Shown: positions 1 through 8,028, numbered from the stretch's first letter. The stretch is 23,595 nucleotides of DNA from JBBDIO01 sp040880365 (GCA_040880365.1 JBBDIO010000170.1:1-23595), one strand, 5' to 3'. Notes: a model not told the origin generated them from the letters alone. A program made the numbers and translations.

Positions 1-1
1 G

Positions 2-1591
2 GGCGCGCTGGGGCTATGGCCTGCCGCGCAGCTCACGCTTGCGCTCATGGCCGCGTCGGTCGTGTTGGCGTTGGCGCTGGGTTTCCCCCTGGGCATTGCC
101 GCGGCCAAATCACCGCGCTTCTATGCCGTTTTGCGTCCCGTGCTCGATGCCATGCAAACGCTGCCGGCGTTTGTCTATCTCATCCCCGTGTTGCTCTTTT
201 TTGGCGTGGCGCGTGCGCCCAGCGTCATTGCTACGGTGATCTATGCGCTGCCGCCGATTGTGCGCCTGACCGCGAGCGGCATTTTGGAAGCGCCCGCGGC
301 GAGCAAGGAAGCCGCCGATGCTTTTGGCGCGAGCGCGTGGCAAAAGCTGCGCAAGGTAGAGCTGCCGCTGGCGCTGCCCGCAATTCAGGCAGGGATCAAT
401 CAAACCATCATGATGGCGTTGAGCCTGGTGGTGATTGCCGCGCTCATCGGCGCGGGTGGGTTGGGGCGCGATGTGCTGGTTGCGTTGCAGCGGCTGCGCG
501 TGGGGCAGGGGCTGGAGGCAGGGCTGGCAATTGTGTTGATTGCCGTGGTGCTGGATCGATTGTTTCATGTTGCCGAAGGCCGCAAGCAGCGCGAATATGG
601 CCGACCTGCCATGTTCAACAAGGTCTCGCCCCGACTCTTTGCCGCTGTCTATTGGAGCACCGCGGCGATGGTGATGCTCTATTTTATGGTCGTGGATGCC
701 TATGTGGTGGGCCTGCGCGACTTTCCGGAAGCCATGCAATTTTCCATCAGCGCGCCCGTCGATAGTGGTGTGCGCTGGCTGCGCGACAATCTCTATCGCA
801 TCGGTAATCTGCCCATCGGTACAGGACCGTTCAGCGATTTTCTGGTGATCTGGCTGCTCAATCCGCTGCGCAGCCTGTTGCAAACGTGGTTGCCCTGGCC
901 GGTGGTAATTGGTGGGTTTGGGCTGGTGGCGTGGTATTCGGGGGGTAATTCGGGCGGGCTGCGGCTGGGCGTTGTCACTGTGTTTGCCGTGCTGGCGACG
1001 GGGCTGCTGGGCATGTGGACGCATACGCTGGACACATTGAGCCAGGTGCTGGTCGCAGTGCTGGTGGCGTTGACGGTGGGGTTGCCGCTGGGCGTCTGGT
1101 CGGCCCAAAATGATGGGGTACGGGCGGGGTTGCGTCCTGTGCTGGATTTTTTGCAGACAATCCCGGTATTTGTCTATCTGGTGCCGGTCATCATGCTGTT
1201 TCATGTGGGGCGGGTGCCGGGCATTATCGCGTCGGTCCTCTATGCCGTGCCGCCGGTCATCCGCCTGACAGATTTGGGCATTCGGCGCGTCCACGCCGAA
1301 GTTACCGAAGCCGCCGATGCCTTTGGCGCGACCGCCTGGCAGCGTCTGTTCATGGTGCAATTGCCCCTGGCATTGCCCACCATCATGCTGGGTGTAAACC
1401 AGACGGTGATGATGGTGCTGGCGATGGTGATTATTGCCGGGCTGGTGGGCGGCGGCGCGCTGGGCTTCGAAGCGGTTAACGGGTTGGCGCGCAACGAAGT
1501 CGGGCGCGGGCTAGAGGCGGGGATCGCCATTGTCTGTCTGGCGATTGTGCTGGATCGGCTGACCCAGGCCTGGGCGCGACGTACGCGCTAG
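2..1591 (+). CDS. proW: Glycine betaine/proline-type ABC permease, tandem ProW fusion (5' partial)
   Basis: The frame is open from the first bases of the window, so the true start lies upstream; 529 residues are visible. This is a BPD_transp_1 inner-membrane permease of the ProW/OpuAB type that would import betaine- or proline-like osmolytes with a ProV-type ATPase not seen here. It is two permeases in one chain. Each half has a PVLD-x2-QT-x-P-x-FVYL-x-PV segment (nt about 140-200 and 1138-1195) and an EAADAFGA-x-AWQ coupling (EAA) loop contacting the ATPase (nt about 308-345 and 1310-1345). A linker of several hydrophobic segments (nt about 600-1030) joins them and includes the first helices of the second copy. 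Normal ProW has one such domain. A ProX-like binding protein lies 3.5 kb downstream on the other strand. The family call is firm; the exact substrate is inferred. Confidence 0.88.
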   Translation, partial: GALGLWPAAQLTLALMAASVVLALALGFPLGIAAAKSPRFYAVLRPVLDAMQTLPAFVYLIPVLLFFGVARAPSVIATVIYALPPIVRLTASGILEAPAASKEAADAFGASAWQKLRKVELPLALPAIQAGINQTIMMALSLVVIAALIGAGGLGRDVLVALQRLRVGQGLEAGLAIVLIAVVLDRLFHVAEGRKQREYGRPAMFNKVSPRLFAAVYWSTAAMVMLYFMVVDAYVVGLRDFPEAMQFSISAPVDSGVRWLRDNLYRIGNLPIGTGPFSDFLVIWLLNPLRSLLQTWLPWPVVIGGFGLVAWYSGGNSGGLRLGVVTVFAVLATGLLGMWTHTLDTLSQVLVAVLVALTVGLPLGVWSAQNDGVRAGLRPVLDFLQTIPVFVYLVPVIMLFHVGRVPGIIASVLYAVPPVIRLTDLGIRRVHAEVTEAADAFGATAWQRLFMVQLPLALPTIMLGVNQTVMMVLAMVIIAGLVGGGALGFEAVNGLARNEVGRGLEAGIAIVCLAIVLDRLTQAWARRTR

Positions 1592-1619
1592 CCCGCAGAA
1601 TGAACCCAAAAACCGGCAC

Positions 1620-1648
1620 TTGCAGTCCGTGGGCAGTCGGGATATAAT
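1620..1648 (+). promoter_or_regulatory. Sigma-A-type promoter of the sugar ABC operon
   Basis: TTGCAG (1620-1625), a 17-bp spacer and a perfect TATAAT (1643-1648) lie 29 bp after the proW stop. Transcription would start near 1655, giving a leader of about 215 nt before the lipoprotein gene at 1872. I found no convincing riboswitch or operator in that leader; the rest of 1592-1871 holds nothing else recognisable. Confidence 0.7.
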
Positions 1649-1871
1649 GCCGCGCAGTTTATCCAGGTCACGCACCCAAGCCATATGCCGTAAATTTGTC
1701 GCGGATTGACCCGTTATTCAAGGGGGCTATCTGTTTCGCCCTGCCTCTCGTCCGTACACTCGTCCGCACATTTGGAACGATTCCACAATTCAATAGCCGT
1801 TATTCCCTGTTGATTCTCTGTCTCGCACATGGGCGAGATACCATGTAGCCAATCTACAAGGAGTCTGTCAT

Positions 1872-3221
1872 ATGCAACCCCACAGTTTGATGAAGCGTCG
1901 TCAATTTTTGCAAGCGATGGGCGCGGGTATTGCCGCGTCTGCATTGGCCGCCTGTGCCGTGCCCGTGGAGCAGGGCGCGGGGACCAGCGCGGGAACGACT
2001 GCCGGTTCTGACGCGGGCGAAGGCGCCGCCACCGATGCCGGTTCGCTGGAAATTTTTTCGTGGTGGACAACCGGAGGCGAAGTTGAGGCTCTGAATGCCC
2101 TGTATGCGGTCTACTCGGCAGAACATCCCGATGTGGAAATTATCAACGCGGCGTTGGCCGGCGGCGCGGGGCAGGGCGGCAATATGAAGGCGCTGTTGGA
2201 AACGCGCATGTTGGGCGGCGAACCGCCCGATTCGTTCCAGGTGCATCTGGGGCGCGAACTGATCGACAGCCATGTGATTGGCGACCGCATGGACCCGCTG
2301 GATGAGCTATATGCCGAAGAAGGGTTCGGCGATGTCTTCCCGCAAGATCTGATCGACATCGCTTCCTACGACGGGCATCCGTGGTCGGTGCCGGTGAATA
2401 TCCACCGTTCCAATATCCTGTGGTATCGCCCCGACAAGCTGGAAGCGGTGGGCTTTGATGCGCCGCCCGCGACCTGGGATGAATATTTCGACCTGGCAGA
2501 TCGACTGGCCGCGGAAGGCATGGTTGCCCTGGGCATGGGCGATGTGAACCAGACCCAGAGCGGCCATAATTTTGAAAGTATCCTGTTGGCCGTGTTAGGC
2601 CCCGAAGCCTATCGCGGGCTGTTCGATGGTTCGGTGGGCTGGGACGATGCCCGCGTGACCGAGGCGCTGGAAATTCTGAGCCGCACCTATGACAATGCCA
2701 ATCCCGACCGGCTGAGCGTAGTCAATGGCGATGTGGTCAGTGCGTTCCCGACGGATGAGGGCGCGGCGATGATCATCAGCGGCGACTGGGCGCACGGCCA
2801 GTTAAAGGCCATCGGCTACGACGGCTATCACTGGGCGCCCGTCCCCGGCACCGAGGGCATGTTCATGGTGCTTTCCGATTCGTTTGGCCTGCCCCAGGGC
2901 GCGCCCAATCGGGAAAATGCGCTCAATTTCCTGCGTGCATGTGGCTCCAAAGAGGGGCAGGATGCGTTCAATCCTATCAAGGGTTCCATCCCGGCGCGCA
3001 CTGACGCCGATCAGAGCCTGTACGACGAATATCAGCTAGAGGCAATTGCCGACTTTGGTTCCAACACGTTGGTGCCGAGTATTCAGCACGGCGCGGCCAC
3101 CAAGCAGAGCTTCCTGCTGGATTATGATTTTGCGACCAACGATTTGGCCGTTAACCGCGATGTGGCGCAGGCCCAGGCCATGCTCGTCACGGCTGCGGAG
3201 GATGCTGCTTTTGGCCAATAA
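1872..3221 (+). CDS. Glucose/mannose-type ABC transporter sugar-binding lipoprotein
   Basis: A 449-residue extracellular solute-binding protein (SBP_bac_1 family) that captures sugar outside the membrane and hands it to the two permeases encoded next. The start has AAGGAG at 1858-1863, 8 nt ahead. The N-terminus carries a twin-arginine motif (RRQFLQ, residues 9-14), then a short hydrophobic run and the lipobox LAAC with acceptor Cys28, so it looks like a Tat-exported lipoprotein. A Gly/Ala/Thr-rich linker follows to about residue 55. The mature part, with its EIFSWWTTGGE opening, TRMLGGEPPDSFQVH, VPVNIHRSNILWY, FMVLSDSFGLPQGA and GSKEGQDAFNPIKGSIPAR, closely resembles what I recall of the Thermus thermophilus glucose/mannose-binding protein. 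Glucose or mannose is therefore the likely ligand. It is the first gene of a three-gene operon. Confidence 0.9.
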   Translation: MQPHSLMKRRQFLQAMGAGIAASALAACAVPVEQGAGTSAGTTAGSDAGEGAATDAGSLEIFSWWTTGGEVEALNALYAVYSAEHPDVEIINAALAGGAGQGGNMKALLETRMLGGEPPDSFQVHLGRELIDSHVIGDRMDPLDELYAEEGFGDVFPQDLIDIASYDGHPWSVPVNIHRSNILWYRPDKLEAVGFDAPPATWDEYFDLADRLAAEGMVALGMGDVNQTQSGHNFESILLAVLGPEAYRGLFDGSVGWDDARVTEALEILSRTYDNANPDRLSVVNGDVVSAFPTDEGAAMIISGDWAHGQLKAIGYDGYHWAPVPGTEGMFMVLSDSFGLPQGAPNRENALNFLRACGSKEGQDAFNPIKGSIPARTDADQSLYDEYQLEAIADFGSNTLVPSIQHGAATKQSFLLDYDFATNDLAVNRDVAQAQAMLVTAAEDAAFGQ

Positions 3222-3231
3222 ATCCATTTCT

Positions 3232-4161
3232 ATGCGCGGGGAGGCAGGCGTGGCTGCCTCCCCACACGCCCGTGGCGGGCGTCCTGGCTGGTTGCGGGGC
3301 GATCGTCTGATCGCCCTGCTAGTACTGTCGCCTTCCATCTTTCTGGTGGGGCTGTTTATCTATGGCTTCATCGGCTGGACGTTCTACATCTCTACGGTAG
3401 ACTGGAATTCCGTCGTCGAGAATTACGACTTTGTGGGCCTGAAAAACTGGACGCGCCTGGTGAATGATGCGCGCTTTCACAGCGACCTGCGCAACCATCT
3501 CATCTATGCCGCGGGCTTCATGTCCCAGTGTCTGATTCTGGGGTTCATTCTGGCGACATTGCTGGATCAGAAGATCAAGAGCGAAGCGGTATTTCGCACG
3601 ATTTTTATCTTTCCTTTTGCGGTTTCGGGCATCGTCACCGGGGTAGCATGGCGGTGGCTGATGCATCCTTCCTCTGGTCTCAATCTGATTTTTGCCAGTA
3701 TCGGGCTAGAGAACTTTCAACCGGCCTGGTTTGCCACGCCGCGCCACGGCATGTGGGCCGTGACCATTGCCGCGGCCTGGCAGTTTACCGGCTATGTCAT
3801 GGCGCTCTATCTGGCCGGGCTGCGCGGCATTCCTGCCGAACTGCGCGAAGCCGCGGCCATCGACGGCGCAGGCTCGATTGCCATCTACCGCTATGTAATT
3901 ATTCCCCTGCTGATGCCTGTGACCTTTATCGCGATTGTGCTGACCGGCATGAACTCGATTCGCGTCTTCGATCTGGTGACTGCGATGGGCGGCAGTGGCC
4001 CGGCGTTTGCCACCGATACGCTTGCCTATAATATGTATCAGACCACGTTTGGCTCCTATCGCTTTTCGCTGGGCGCGGCGATTGCCTCGTTTATGATTTT
4101 GCTTTCCATGTTCCTGGTGATCCCCTATCTGCGCAGTATGCGCCAGGAGATTGAACGATGA
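3232..4161 (+). CDS. Sugar ABC transporter permease, MalF-like subunit
   Basis: Inner-membrane permease of about 309 residues with six predicted helices and the coupling motif ELREAAAIDGAG-x5-YR-x3-IPLLMP, typical of the MalF/UgpA half of CUT1 sugar importers. It pairs with the MalG-like protein whose ATG overlaps its stop. The open frame extends upstream into the lipoprotein gene, so the start needs a choice. ATG 3232 is 10 bp after the previous stop but has no ribosome site. An in-frame GTG at 3250 has a GGGGAGG-like site just ahead (about 3237-3243) and may be the real start, removing six residues. The first helix starts at about residue 27 (ALLVLSPSIFLVGLF), so both choices leave the protein intact. 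No ATP-binding subunit follows, suggesting a shared MsmX/MalK-type ATPase encoded elsewhere. Confidence 0.88.
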   Translation: MRGEAGVAASPHARGGRPGWLRGDRLIALLVLSPSIFLVGLFIYGFIGWTFYISTVDWNSVVENYDFVGLKNWTRLVNDARFHSDLRNHLIYAAGFMSQCLILGFILATLLDQKIKSEAVFRTIFIFPFAVSGIVTGVAWRWLMHPSSGLNLIFASIGLENFQPAWFATPRHGMWAVTIAAAWQFTGYVMALYLAGLRGIPAELREAAAIDGAGSIAIYRYVIIPLLMPVTFIAIVLTGMNSIRVFDLVTAMGGSGPAFATDTLAYNMYQTTFGSYRFSLGAAIASFMILLSMFLVIPYLRSMRQEIER

Positions 4162-4985
4162 GCGGGCATCAAATCTGGACGCGCGGCGCAATTTACCTGG
4201 TGTTGATTGCTTTTGCCGCGTTTTATCTCATGCCGTTCTATGTCATGATCATCACGGGCCTGAAGCCCTTTGCCGATGTGGATGTGGCGCGGATGTGGCA
4301 TTTGCCCGCCAACCCCACGCTGGAAGGTGTGCGCGAAGCATGGACCGCGGTTTCGCCCAATTTCCGCAACAGCATGATTGTCACCATCCCGGCGGCGTTC
4401 ATCTCGGCTATGATTGGCTCAATCAACGGCTACATCTTTGCCAAATGGCGTTTTCCGGGGGCCGATACGCTCTTTATTCTCTTTTTGGTGGGGATGTTCT
4501 TGCCCTATCAGGGCGTGCTGATTCCGCTGGTGCGGACGCTGCAATTTATGGGGCTATATGGCACCGTGCCGGGGCTGATTTTTGTCCACTGCATTTTTGG
4601 CATCCCGATTACGGCGTTGCTGTTTCGGGGCTACTATGCCAGCATCCCCAATGAGTTGGTAGATGCGGCCAAGATCGACGGCTGCAACTTTTTTGCCATC
4701 TACCGTTGGATTCTGCTACCCATCTCCATGCCTGCGTTTGCCGTGGTGCTCTTGTGGCAATTCACCACGATCTGGAATGACTATCTGCTGGGGCTGATCG
4801 TGCTGAGCAATCCGTCGCGGGCGCCCATCAACGTGGCGGTTGCCAATCTGGCGGGCAGCTTTTATACCGAGTGGAATGTGCAGATGTCGGCGGCGCTCAT
4901 TGCGGCCGCGCCCACAATTATCGTCTATCTGCTGCTGGGGCGACTCTTTATGCGGGGTCTGCTGGCAGGCTCTTTGAAAGGCTAG
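4158..4985 (+). CDS. Sugar ABC transporter permease, MalG-like subunit
   Basis: A 275-residue, six-helix inner-membrane permease, the MalG/UgpE-type partner of the preceding gene. Its ATG overlaps the previous stop in ATGA, so the two are translationally coupled. The coupling loop reads ELVDAAKIDGCNFFAIYRWILLPISMP at about residues 170-195, and the end has the common GLLAGSLKG tail of this family. Length and ending are normal for a complete MalG-type protein. Together with the lipoprotein and MalF-like permease it would form one sugar importer. The operon ends here, 22 bp before a long inverted-repeat terminator. Confidence 0.9.
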   Translation: MSGHQIWTRGAIYLVLIAFAAFYLMPFYVMIITGLKPFADVDVARMWHLPANPTLEGVREAWTAVSPNFRNSMIVTIPAAFISAMIGSINGYIFAKWRFPGADTLFILFLVGMFLPYQGVLIPLVRTLQFMGLYGTVPGLIFVHCIFGIPITALLFRGYYASIPNELVDAAKIDGCNFFAIYRWILLPISMPAFAVVLLWQFTTIWNDYLLGLIVLSNPSRAPINVAVANLAGSFYTEWNVQMSAALIAAAPTIIVYLLLGRLFMRGLLAGSLKG

Positions 4986-5007
4986 TAACGCGGGGAAGGC
5001 AGGTGCA

Positions 5008-5050
5008 ATTGGGTAATTGGGTAACCCTGCGGATTACCCAATTACCCAAT
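5008..5050. terminator. Bidirectional terminator between convergent operons
   Basis: Two perfect 17-bp arms (ATTGGGTAATTGGGTAA at 5008-5024 and its reverse complement at 5034-5050) flank a 9-nt loop. Each arm is itself two copies of ATTGGGTA. It sits between the stop codons of the sugar permease (plus) and proX (minus), so it can stop transcription from both sides. The A+T-rich stem is unlike a classic G+C-rich terminator and lacks a clean U-run, so it may also be a mobile-type palindromic repeat reused as terminator. Confidence 0.65.
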
Positions 5051-5061
5051 CCTTTATGTGT

Positions 5062-6123
5062 CTAGGGCAGCCAGGCCCGCCAGACATCCTCGTTGGCGTC
5101 TAGCCAGGCGCGTGCCGCGTCTTCAATGCTCGAACCATCCAGCTCGACCGCCGCGATCATGGCGATCTGATCTTCGGTGGAATAGTTCATATTCTGCAAC
5201 AGCGTATGGGCGTCGGGCGCATAGTCTGCCAGACCGGTCCAGAAGATCTTGAACAGCTCGTCGGGCGGATAGTCGCAGTCGATGCCGCCGGCATCGCCGC
5301 GTGCATAACACTCTGCGCTATAGGGGGGCAGCGCGACTTCGGTGAGATCATAGGCTGCGTGGACCGAGTGGGGTGTCCAGAAATAGAAGAGCACCGGCTC
5401 CTGGCGGCTATAGGTGCCATCCAGCGCCGCCAGAATCGCTTCTTCGGATCCCGCAGTCACAATCTGAAAGTCTAGCCCCAGATTGTCGATGATATCCTGC
5501 TCATATTGGGTCCAGCTGGGGTCGCCGGTGAGGAACTGGCCCTGATCACCCGTTTCGGCAGTCCCAAAGAGCGCGGCCATCTCCGGCTCCAGGAAGCCTT
5601 CCCAGGTTGCCAGCTGAGGATATTCCTCTAGCAGATAGGTGGGAATATACCAGCCGATTTTGCCCACTGGCCCCAACGGGCCACCATGTTCGACCAGACC
5701 CTGACCGTCGATGTATTCGGCGACGGCATCGGCATGACCCGAAGGCCAGACTTCGAGGCTGGCGTGGATGTCGCCCGCGGCCAACGGCGGCCATTGCGCG
5801 CTTTCACCAATGGTCACTTTCTCGACAGGATAGCCCAGTTCTTCTTCCAGAATAATCGCGGCAACTTCGGTATTGAGCGCGGCTGCCGACCACGGATTTT
5901 CAGCCAGGATGATGGTGGGCTGGTCTGTTGTCTCGGCCTCTGCTGCTTCGTCATCGGCTTCTGCATCGGTTTCTGCTTCGGCTTCTGGGGCGGCAGATGT
6001 GTCTGATGTGTCTGCGGGCGGGGTGTCTGCCGCGGGTGCGGCAGGGGTGGCACAGGCGGCCAGCATGAACACCAGCGCGGCGAGCAGGCCGATCAACCGG
6101 GTAGATATGTAAGTCTGTTGCAT
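5062..6123 (-). CDS. proX: Glycine betaine/proline-type substrate-binding lipoprotein (OpuAC family)
   Basis: A 353-residue binding protein of the ProX/OpuAC type, which captures betaine-like osmolytes for a ProW permease. The start has AAAGGAGA 5-6 nt ahead on the minus strand. A signal peptide ends in LAAC with lipid acceptor Cys24. Residues about 25-68 are an Ala/Asp/Glu/Thr-rich, very acidic linker. The mature domain begins near PTIILAENPWSAAALNTEV and includes SLEVWPSGHADAV, GPVGKIGWYIPTYL and EPVLFYFWTPHSVHAAYDL, characteristic of this family; the Trp and Tyr residues are candidates for the aromatic betaine cage. It is convergent to the sugar operon and not in an operon with the ProW fusion, although the two most likely work together. 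Substrate is inferred; choline or another quaternary amine is possible. Confidence 0.87.
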   Translation of the reverse strand: MQQTYISTRLIGLLAALVFMLAACATPAAPAADTPPADTSDTSAAPEAEAETDAEADDEAAEAETTDQPTIILAENPWSAAALNTEVAAIILEEELGYPVEKVTIGESAQWPPLAAGDIHASLEVWPSGHADAVAEYIDGQGLVEHGGPLGPVGKIGWYIPTYLLEEYPQLATWEGFLEPEMAALFGTAETGDQGQFLTGDPSWTQYEQDIIDNLGLDFQIVTAGSEEAILAALDGTYSRQEPVLFYFWTPHSVHAAYDLTEVALPPYSAECYARGDAGGIDCDYPPDELFKIFWTGLADYAPDAHTLLQNMNYSTEDQIAMIAAVELDGSSIEDAARAWLDANEDVWRAWLP

Positions 6124-6281
6124 AGAGTCTCCTTTTTTGAATCTCGAGAGGCTTTGACTCTCGAATGGCGTTGCGCGGCACAGAGCGGCCCGACGTGCGT
6201 TGGCGCGCGCCGGGTAGCGCTATCCGTTCCTCTGGCACACTTGACCTTGCTCGGTTTGCCCGCAACATGGATTCTGTGGGG

Positions 6282-6310
6282 AGTATAGCACCCTTGCCTC
6301 AGACCTACAA
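6282..6310 (-). promoter_or_regulatory. Likely proX promoter
   Basis: Read on the minus strand: TTGTAG (plus 6305-6310), 17-bp spacer, then TATACT (plus 6282-6287) preceded by TGC, making an extended -10 element. The predicted start near 6275 would give a leader of about 150 nt before proX. The -35 box lies inside the first unit of the 27-bp tandem array, so the array is directly upstream of, and overlaps, the promoter. Confidence 0.55.
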
Positions 6311-6411
6311 TCAATCCGGCGCGAGCCAGACCTACAATCAATCCGGCGCGAGCCGGACCCGCAATCAATCCGGCGCGAGCCGGACCCGCAATCAATCCGG
6401 CGCGCCAGCCG
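6302..6411. repeat. Four-copy 27-bp tandem repeat
   Basis: Units at 6302-6328, 6329-6355, 6356-6382 and 6383-6411; the last has a 2-bp insertion. All share CAATCAATCCGGCGCG. Units 1-2 have GACCTACAA at the left, units 3-4 GACCCGCAA. In units 2 and 3 CCGGC-GCGA-GCCGG can form a 5-bp stem with a GNRA-type tetraloop. Units are contiguous with no spacers, so this is a minisatellite and not CRISPR. Confidence 0.9.
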
Positions 6412-6436
6412 GACTAATAGAACAAGTGCGGAACAA

Positions 6437-7480
6437 TTACGGGGTGTTTCCGGCAGAAGGCATGTGAATGACTTCGCGGGACGACTGTGCCGGCTGATTG
6501 CCGCGGGCGATGATGAGCAGGCTGCCCACGAGCACAAAACCCGCCAGCGCCAGATAGGCCAGCGCGGTGGGGCCATCCAACGTGACAACCGAGACGCCGC
6601 GCAACGCTTGCCAGGTGAGCAGCCCGGTCCACGCCAGATAGCTCACGCCGCCCAGCAGCACGAACCCGGTGCGCTGGTGCGCTGCGAATCGCCGCCGCGA
6701 TGCGGGTAGCGCCAACAGCCCGGCCAATAGGGGCAAAGCCTGCATCCCGTGTAGCCCCACAAAGTGGGCTACCCGCAGATCGCCGCCAACGGTGCTCCAT
6801 CCCAGAAAAGGCAATCCAGGGCCGCCCATTTCGACACCTACACTGTGTGCGCCCACCATGCTCGACATGCCCTGGGCCGCGAAGTCTGCCTGTTGTGCCG
6901 CCGTGATATTGCCCGACATGAGGGCACCCACCATCATGGCCGCAAATGCAGCCAGCACACCAAACCGGATGGCCCAGGCAAAGGTGGGGTTGGGCAATCC
7001 CTGGATGAGCAGACCAATCGCCAACAACAGATTGAACGCCGAGAGCGTAAAAATCAGCACACCCATGATCGAAAAAATTGTAGCGTCGAGTGGGGTGCCG
7101 GCGTTGAAATGGCTGGGCACGCCGCGGATCACCTGTAGATTGATGAGTAGCTGTTCGCCAATCAAGGCGATGGCGGTGGCATTGGCGGCCAGTTGCACCC
7201 AACGTTGCACCCAACGGTGGCGGCCCCGGATATAGGTCAGCAGCCAGAGAAATGTGCCGCCATAGATCGCACCCGACAGCGCAAATTTCAGGGGCTTGTT
7301 CCACGCCGGCGCGCCCAGAATGGTCTTGGGGTCCAGCCACATGCCCACGAGGATGAACGGAATGAGCAACATCTGAAAAATCAGTGCGATGGTCAATAGA
7401 CGGTTGAAGCGCCACGCCTTGCCCAGCCATGTCAAGGCCAGATCGGGCACACGGGCAGGGCGAATTGCAAAAGTGGTCAT
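6437..7480 (-). CDS. Hypothetical membrane protein with about eight helices
   Basis: A 347-residue integral membrane protein that I cannot assign to a named family. The frame is open far upstream, but ATG 7480 has AAGGAG 7 nt ahead on the minus strand, so I start there. About eight hydrophobic segments can be counted, starting with NRLLTIALIFQMLLIPFILVGMWL near residue 28. Visible conserved-looking motifs are NKPLKFALSGAIY, IRGVPSHFN, and HFVGLHGMQALPLL, a helix with two His and a Gln. No signal peptide or soluble domain is apparent. It is the last gene of a minus-strand series tetR, ABA4-like, this gene, with gaps of about 100 bp. Placement suggests co-regulation with the ABA4-like protein; function unknown. 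Confidence 0.8.
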   Translation of the reverse strand: MTTFAIRPARVPDLALTWLGKAWRFNRLLTIALIFQMLLIPFILVGMWLDPKTILGAPAWNKPLKFALSGAIYGGTFLWLLTYIRGRHRWVQRWVQLAANATAIALIGEQLLINLQVIRGVPSHFNAGTPLDATIFSIMGVLIFTLSAFNLLLAIGLLIQGLPNPTFAWAIRFGVLAAFAAMMVGALMSGNITAAQQADFAAQGMSSMVGAHSVGVEMGGPGLPFLGWSTVGGDLRVAHFVGLHGMQALPLLAGLLALPASRRRFAAHQRTGFVLLGGVSYLAWTGLLTWQALRGVSVVTLDGPTALAYLALAGFVLVGSLLIIARGNQPAQSSREVIHMPSAGNTP

Positions 7481-7543
7481 GCGAAGTCTCCTTGTTGTAG
7501 ATGCAGTTGTAGTAGCAATAGCCGCGATCATACTTTTGGAATG

Positions 7544-7569
7544 CGTGCGCCCTTTGCACAGGGCGCACG
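7544..7569 (-). other. Intergenic 10-bp hairpin
   Basis: CGTGCGCCCT (7544-7553), a 6-nt loop, and AGGGCGCACG (7560-7569) form a perfect stem just after the ABA4-like stop codon. No U-run follows on the minus strand, so it is not a standard terminator. It could attenuate or stabilise the message between the ABA4-like gene and the membrane-protein gene. Confidence 0.5.
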
Positions 7570-7578
7570 GGACGGAAT

Positions 7579-8028
7579 TTATCGGGCAGGCCGCTGCGAC
7601 TGCCGTTGACCGCGGTGCAGATAGCGCACGCCCAGATAGAGCAGCAAGCCCAGGGGGCCGGCCATGAGCACGAAGATCAGCGCCGGCGATACCCACCAGG
7701 CGGAAATGCCGCGGGTGCGACTATCCAGATAGGCCCAGCGGCCTACAAAGAGGTCGAACGCCAGAAAATGAATCCAGCCCAGAGCCGCGCCGGCGGGTGT
7801 GCCCAGCAGTGCAGCAATCCCCGTCAGGGTGGGGTTGGCGAGTTCCTGCAAGGCGGTGGGGTCGGCGCTGAACGACATGACGAACCCCAGAGCATAGAAC
7901 GCGGCCAGTGGTATCACGGTCCAGATCGACGCCATGATGCGCTGCGATCCGCGCCAGCCCGGCAGCAGAATCATAAGCAGCCAGAAGGGCAGAATATAGA
8001 GATTGGCGATTTGAAAGAGTATTTCCAT
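7579..8028 (-). CDS. ABA4-like (DUF4281) membrane protein
   Basis: A 149-residue protein with about four helices. The opening LFQIANLYILPFWLLMILLPGW, the middle GWIHFLAFDLFVGRW (residues 84-98) and the late GPLGLLLYL are the signature of the ABA4-like/DUF4281 family. The plant founder, ABA4, is needed for neoxanthin formation; bacterial members have no settled function that I know of. The frame is open further upstream, but homology begins exactly at ATG 8028, which has only a weak AGGAT ribosome site. It lies 100 bp after the tetR stop, with a TetR-type operator core between them, and 98 bp before the eight-helix protein. A carotenoid role is only a possibility; no carotenoid gene is in the window. 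Confidence 0.85.
   Translation of the reverse strand: MEILFQIANLYILPFWLLMILLPGWRGSQRIMASIWTVIPLAAFYALGFVMSFSADPTALQELANPTLTGIAALLGTPAGAALGWIHFLAFDLFVGRWAYLDSRTRGISAWWVSPALIFVLMAGPLGLLLYLGVRYLHRGQRQSQRPAR

Larger units (their letters stand above)
6124..6436. other. 313-bp intergenic region upstream of proX
   Basis: Lies upstream of proX and downstream of the membrane-protein gene, both on the minus strand. It holds the proX ribosome site, a proX promoter and a four-copy tandem array, listed separately. Short open frames run through it only because the repeat unit is 27 bp; I see no gene. Confidence 0.7.

Noticed and set aside
110..1360. Long antisense open frame opposite the ProW fusion
   Set aside because: His/Gln/Arg-rich translation with no domain, mirroring codon bias of the real gene; similar shadows oppose sqdX, prmA, the secreted protein and murJ.
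3046..3231. Extended N-terminus of the MalF-like permease overlapping the lipoprotein gene
   Set aside because: The Arg/Ser-rich translation is a frame shadow of the lipoprotein; family homology begins after 3250.
6302..6411. Possible CRISPR array
   Set aside because: The four 27-bp units are contiguous, without spacers, and no cas gene is near.
6437..7696. Longer start for the eight-helix protein
   Set aside because: The 72 extra residues are low-quality sequence overlapping the ABA4-like gene, and AAGGAG sits correctly before ATG 7480.
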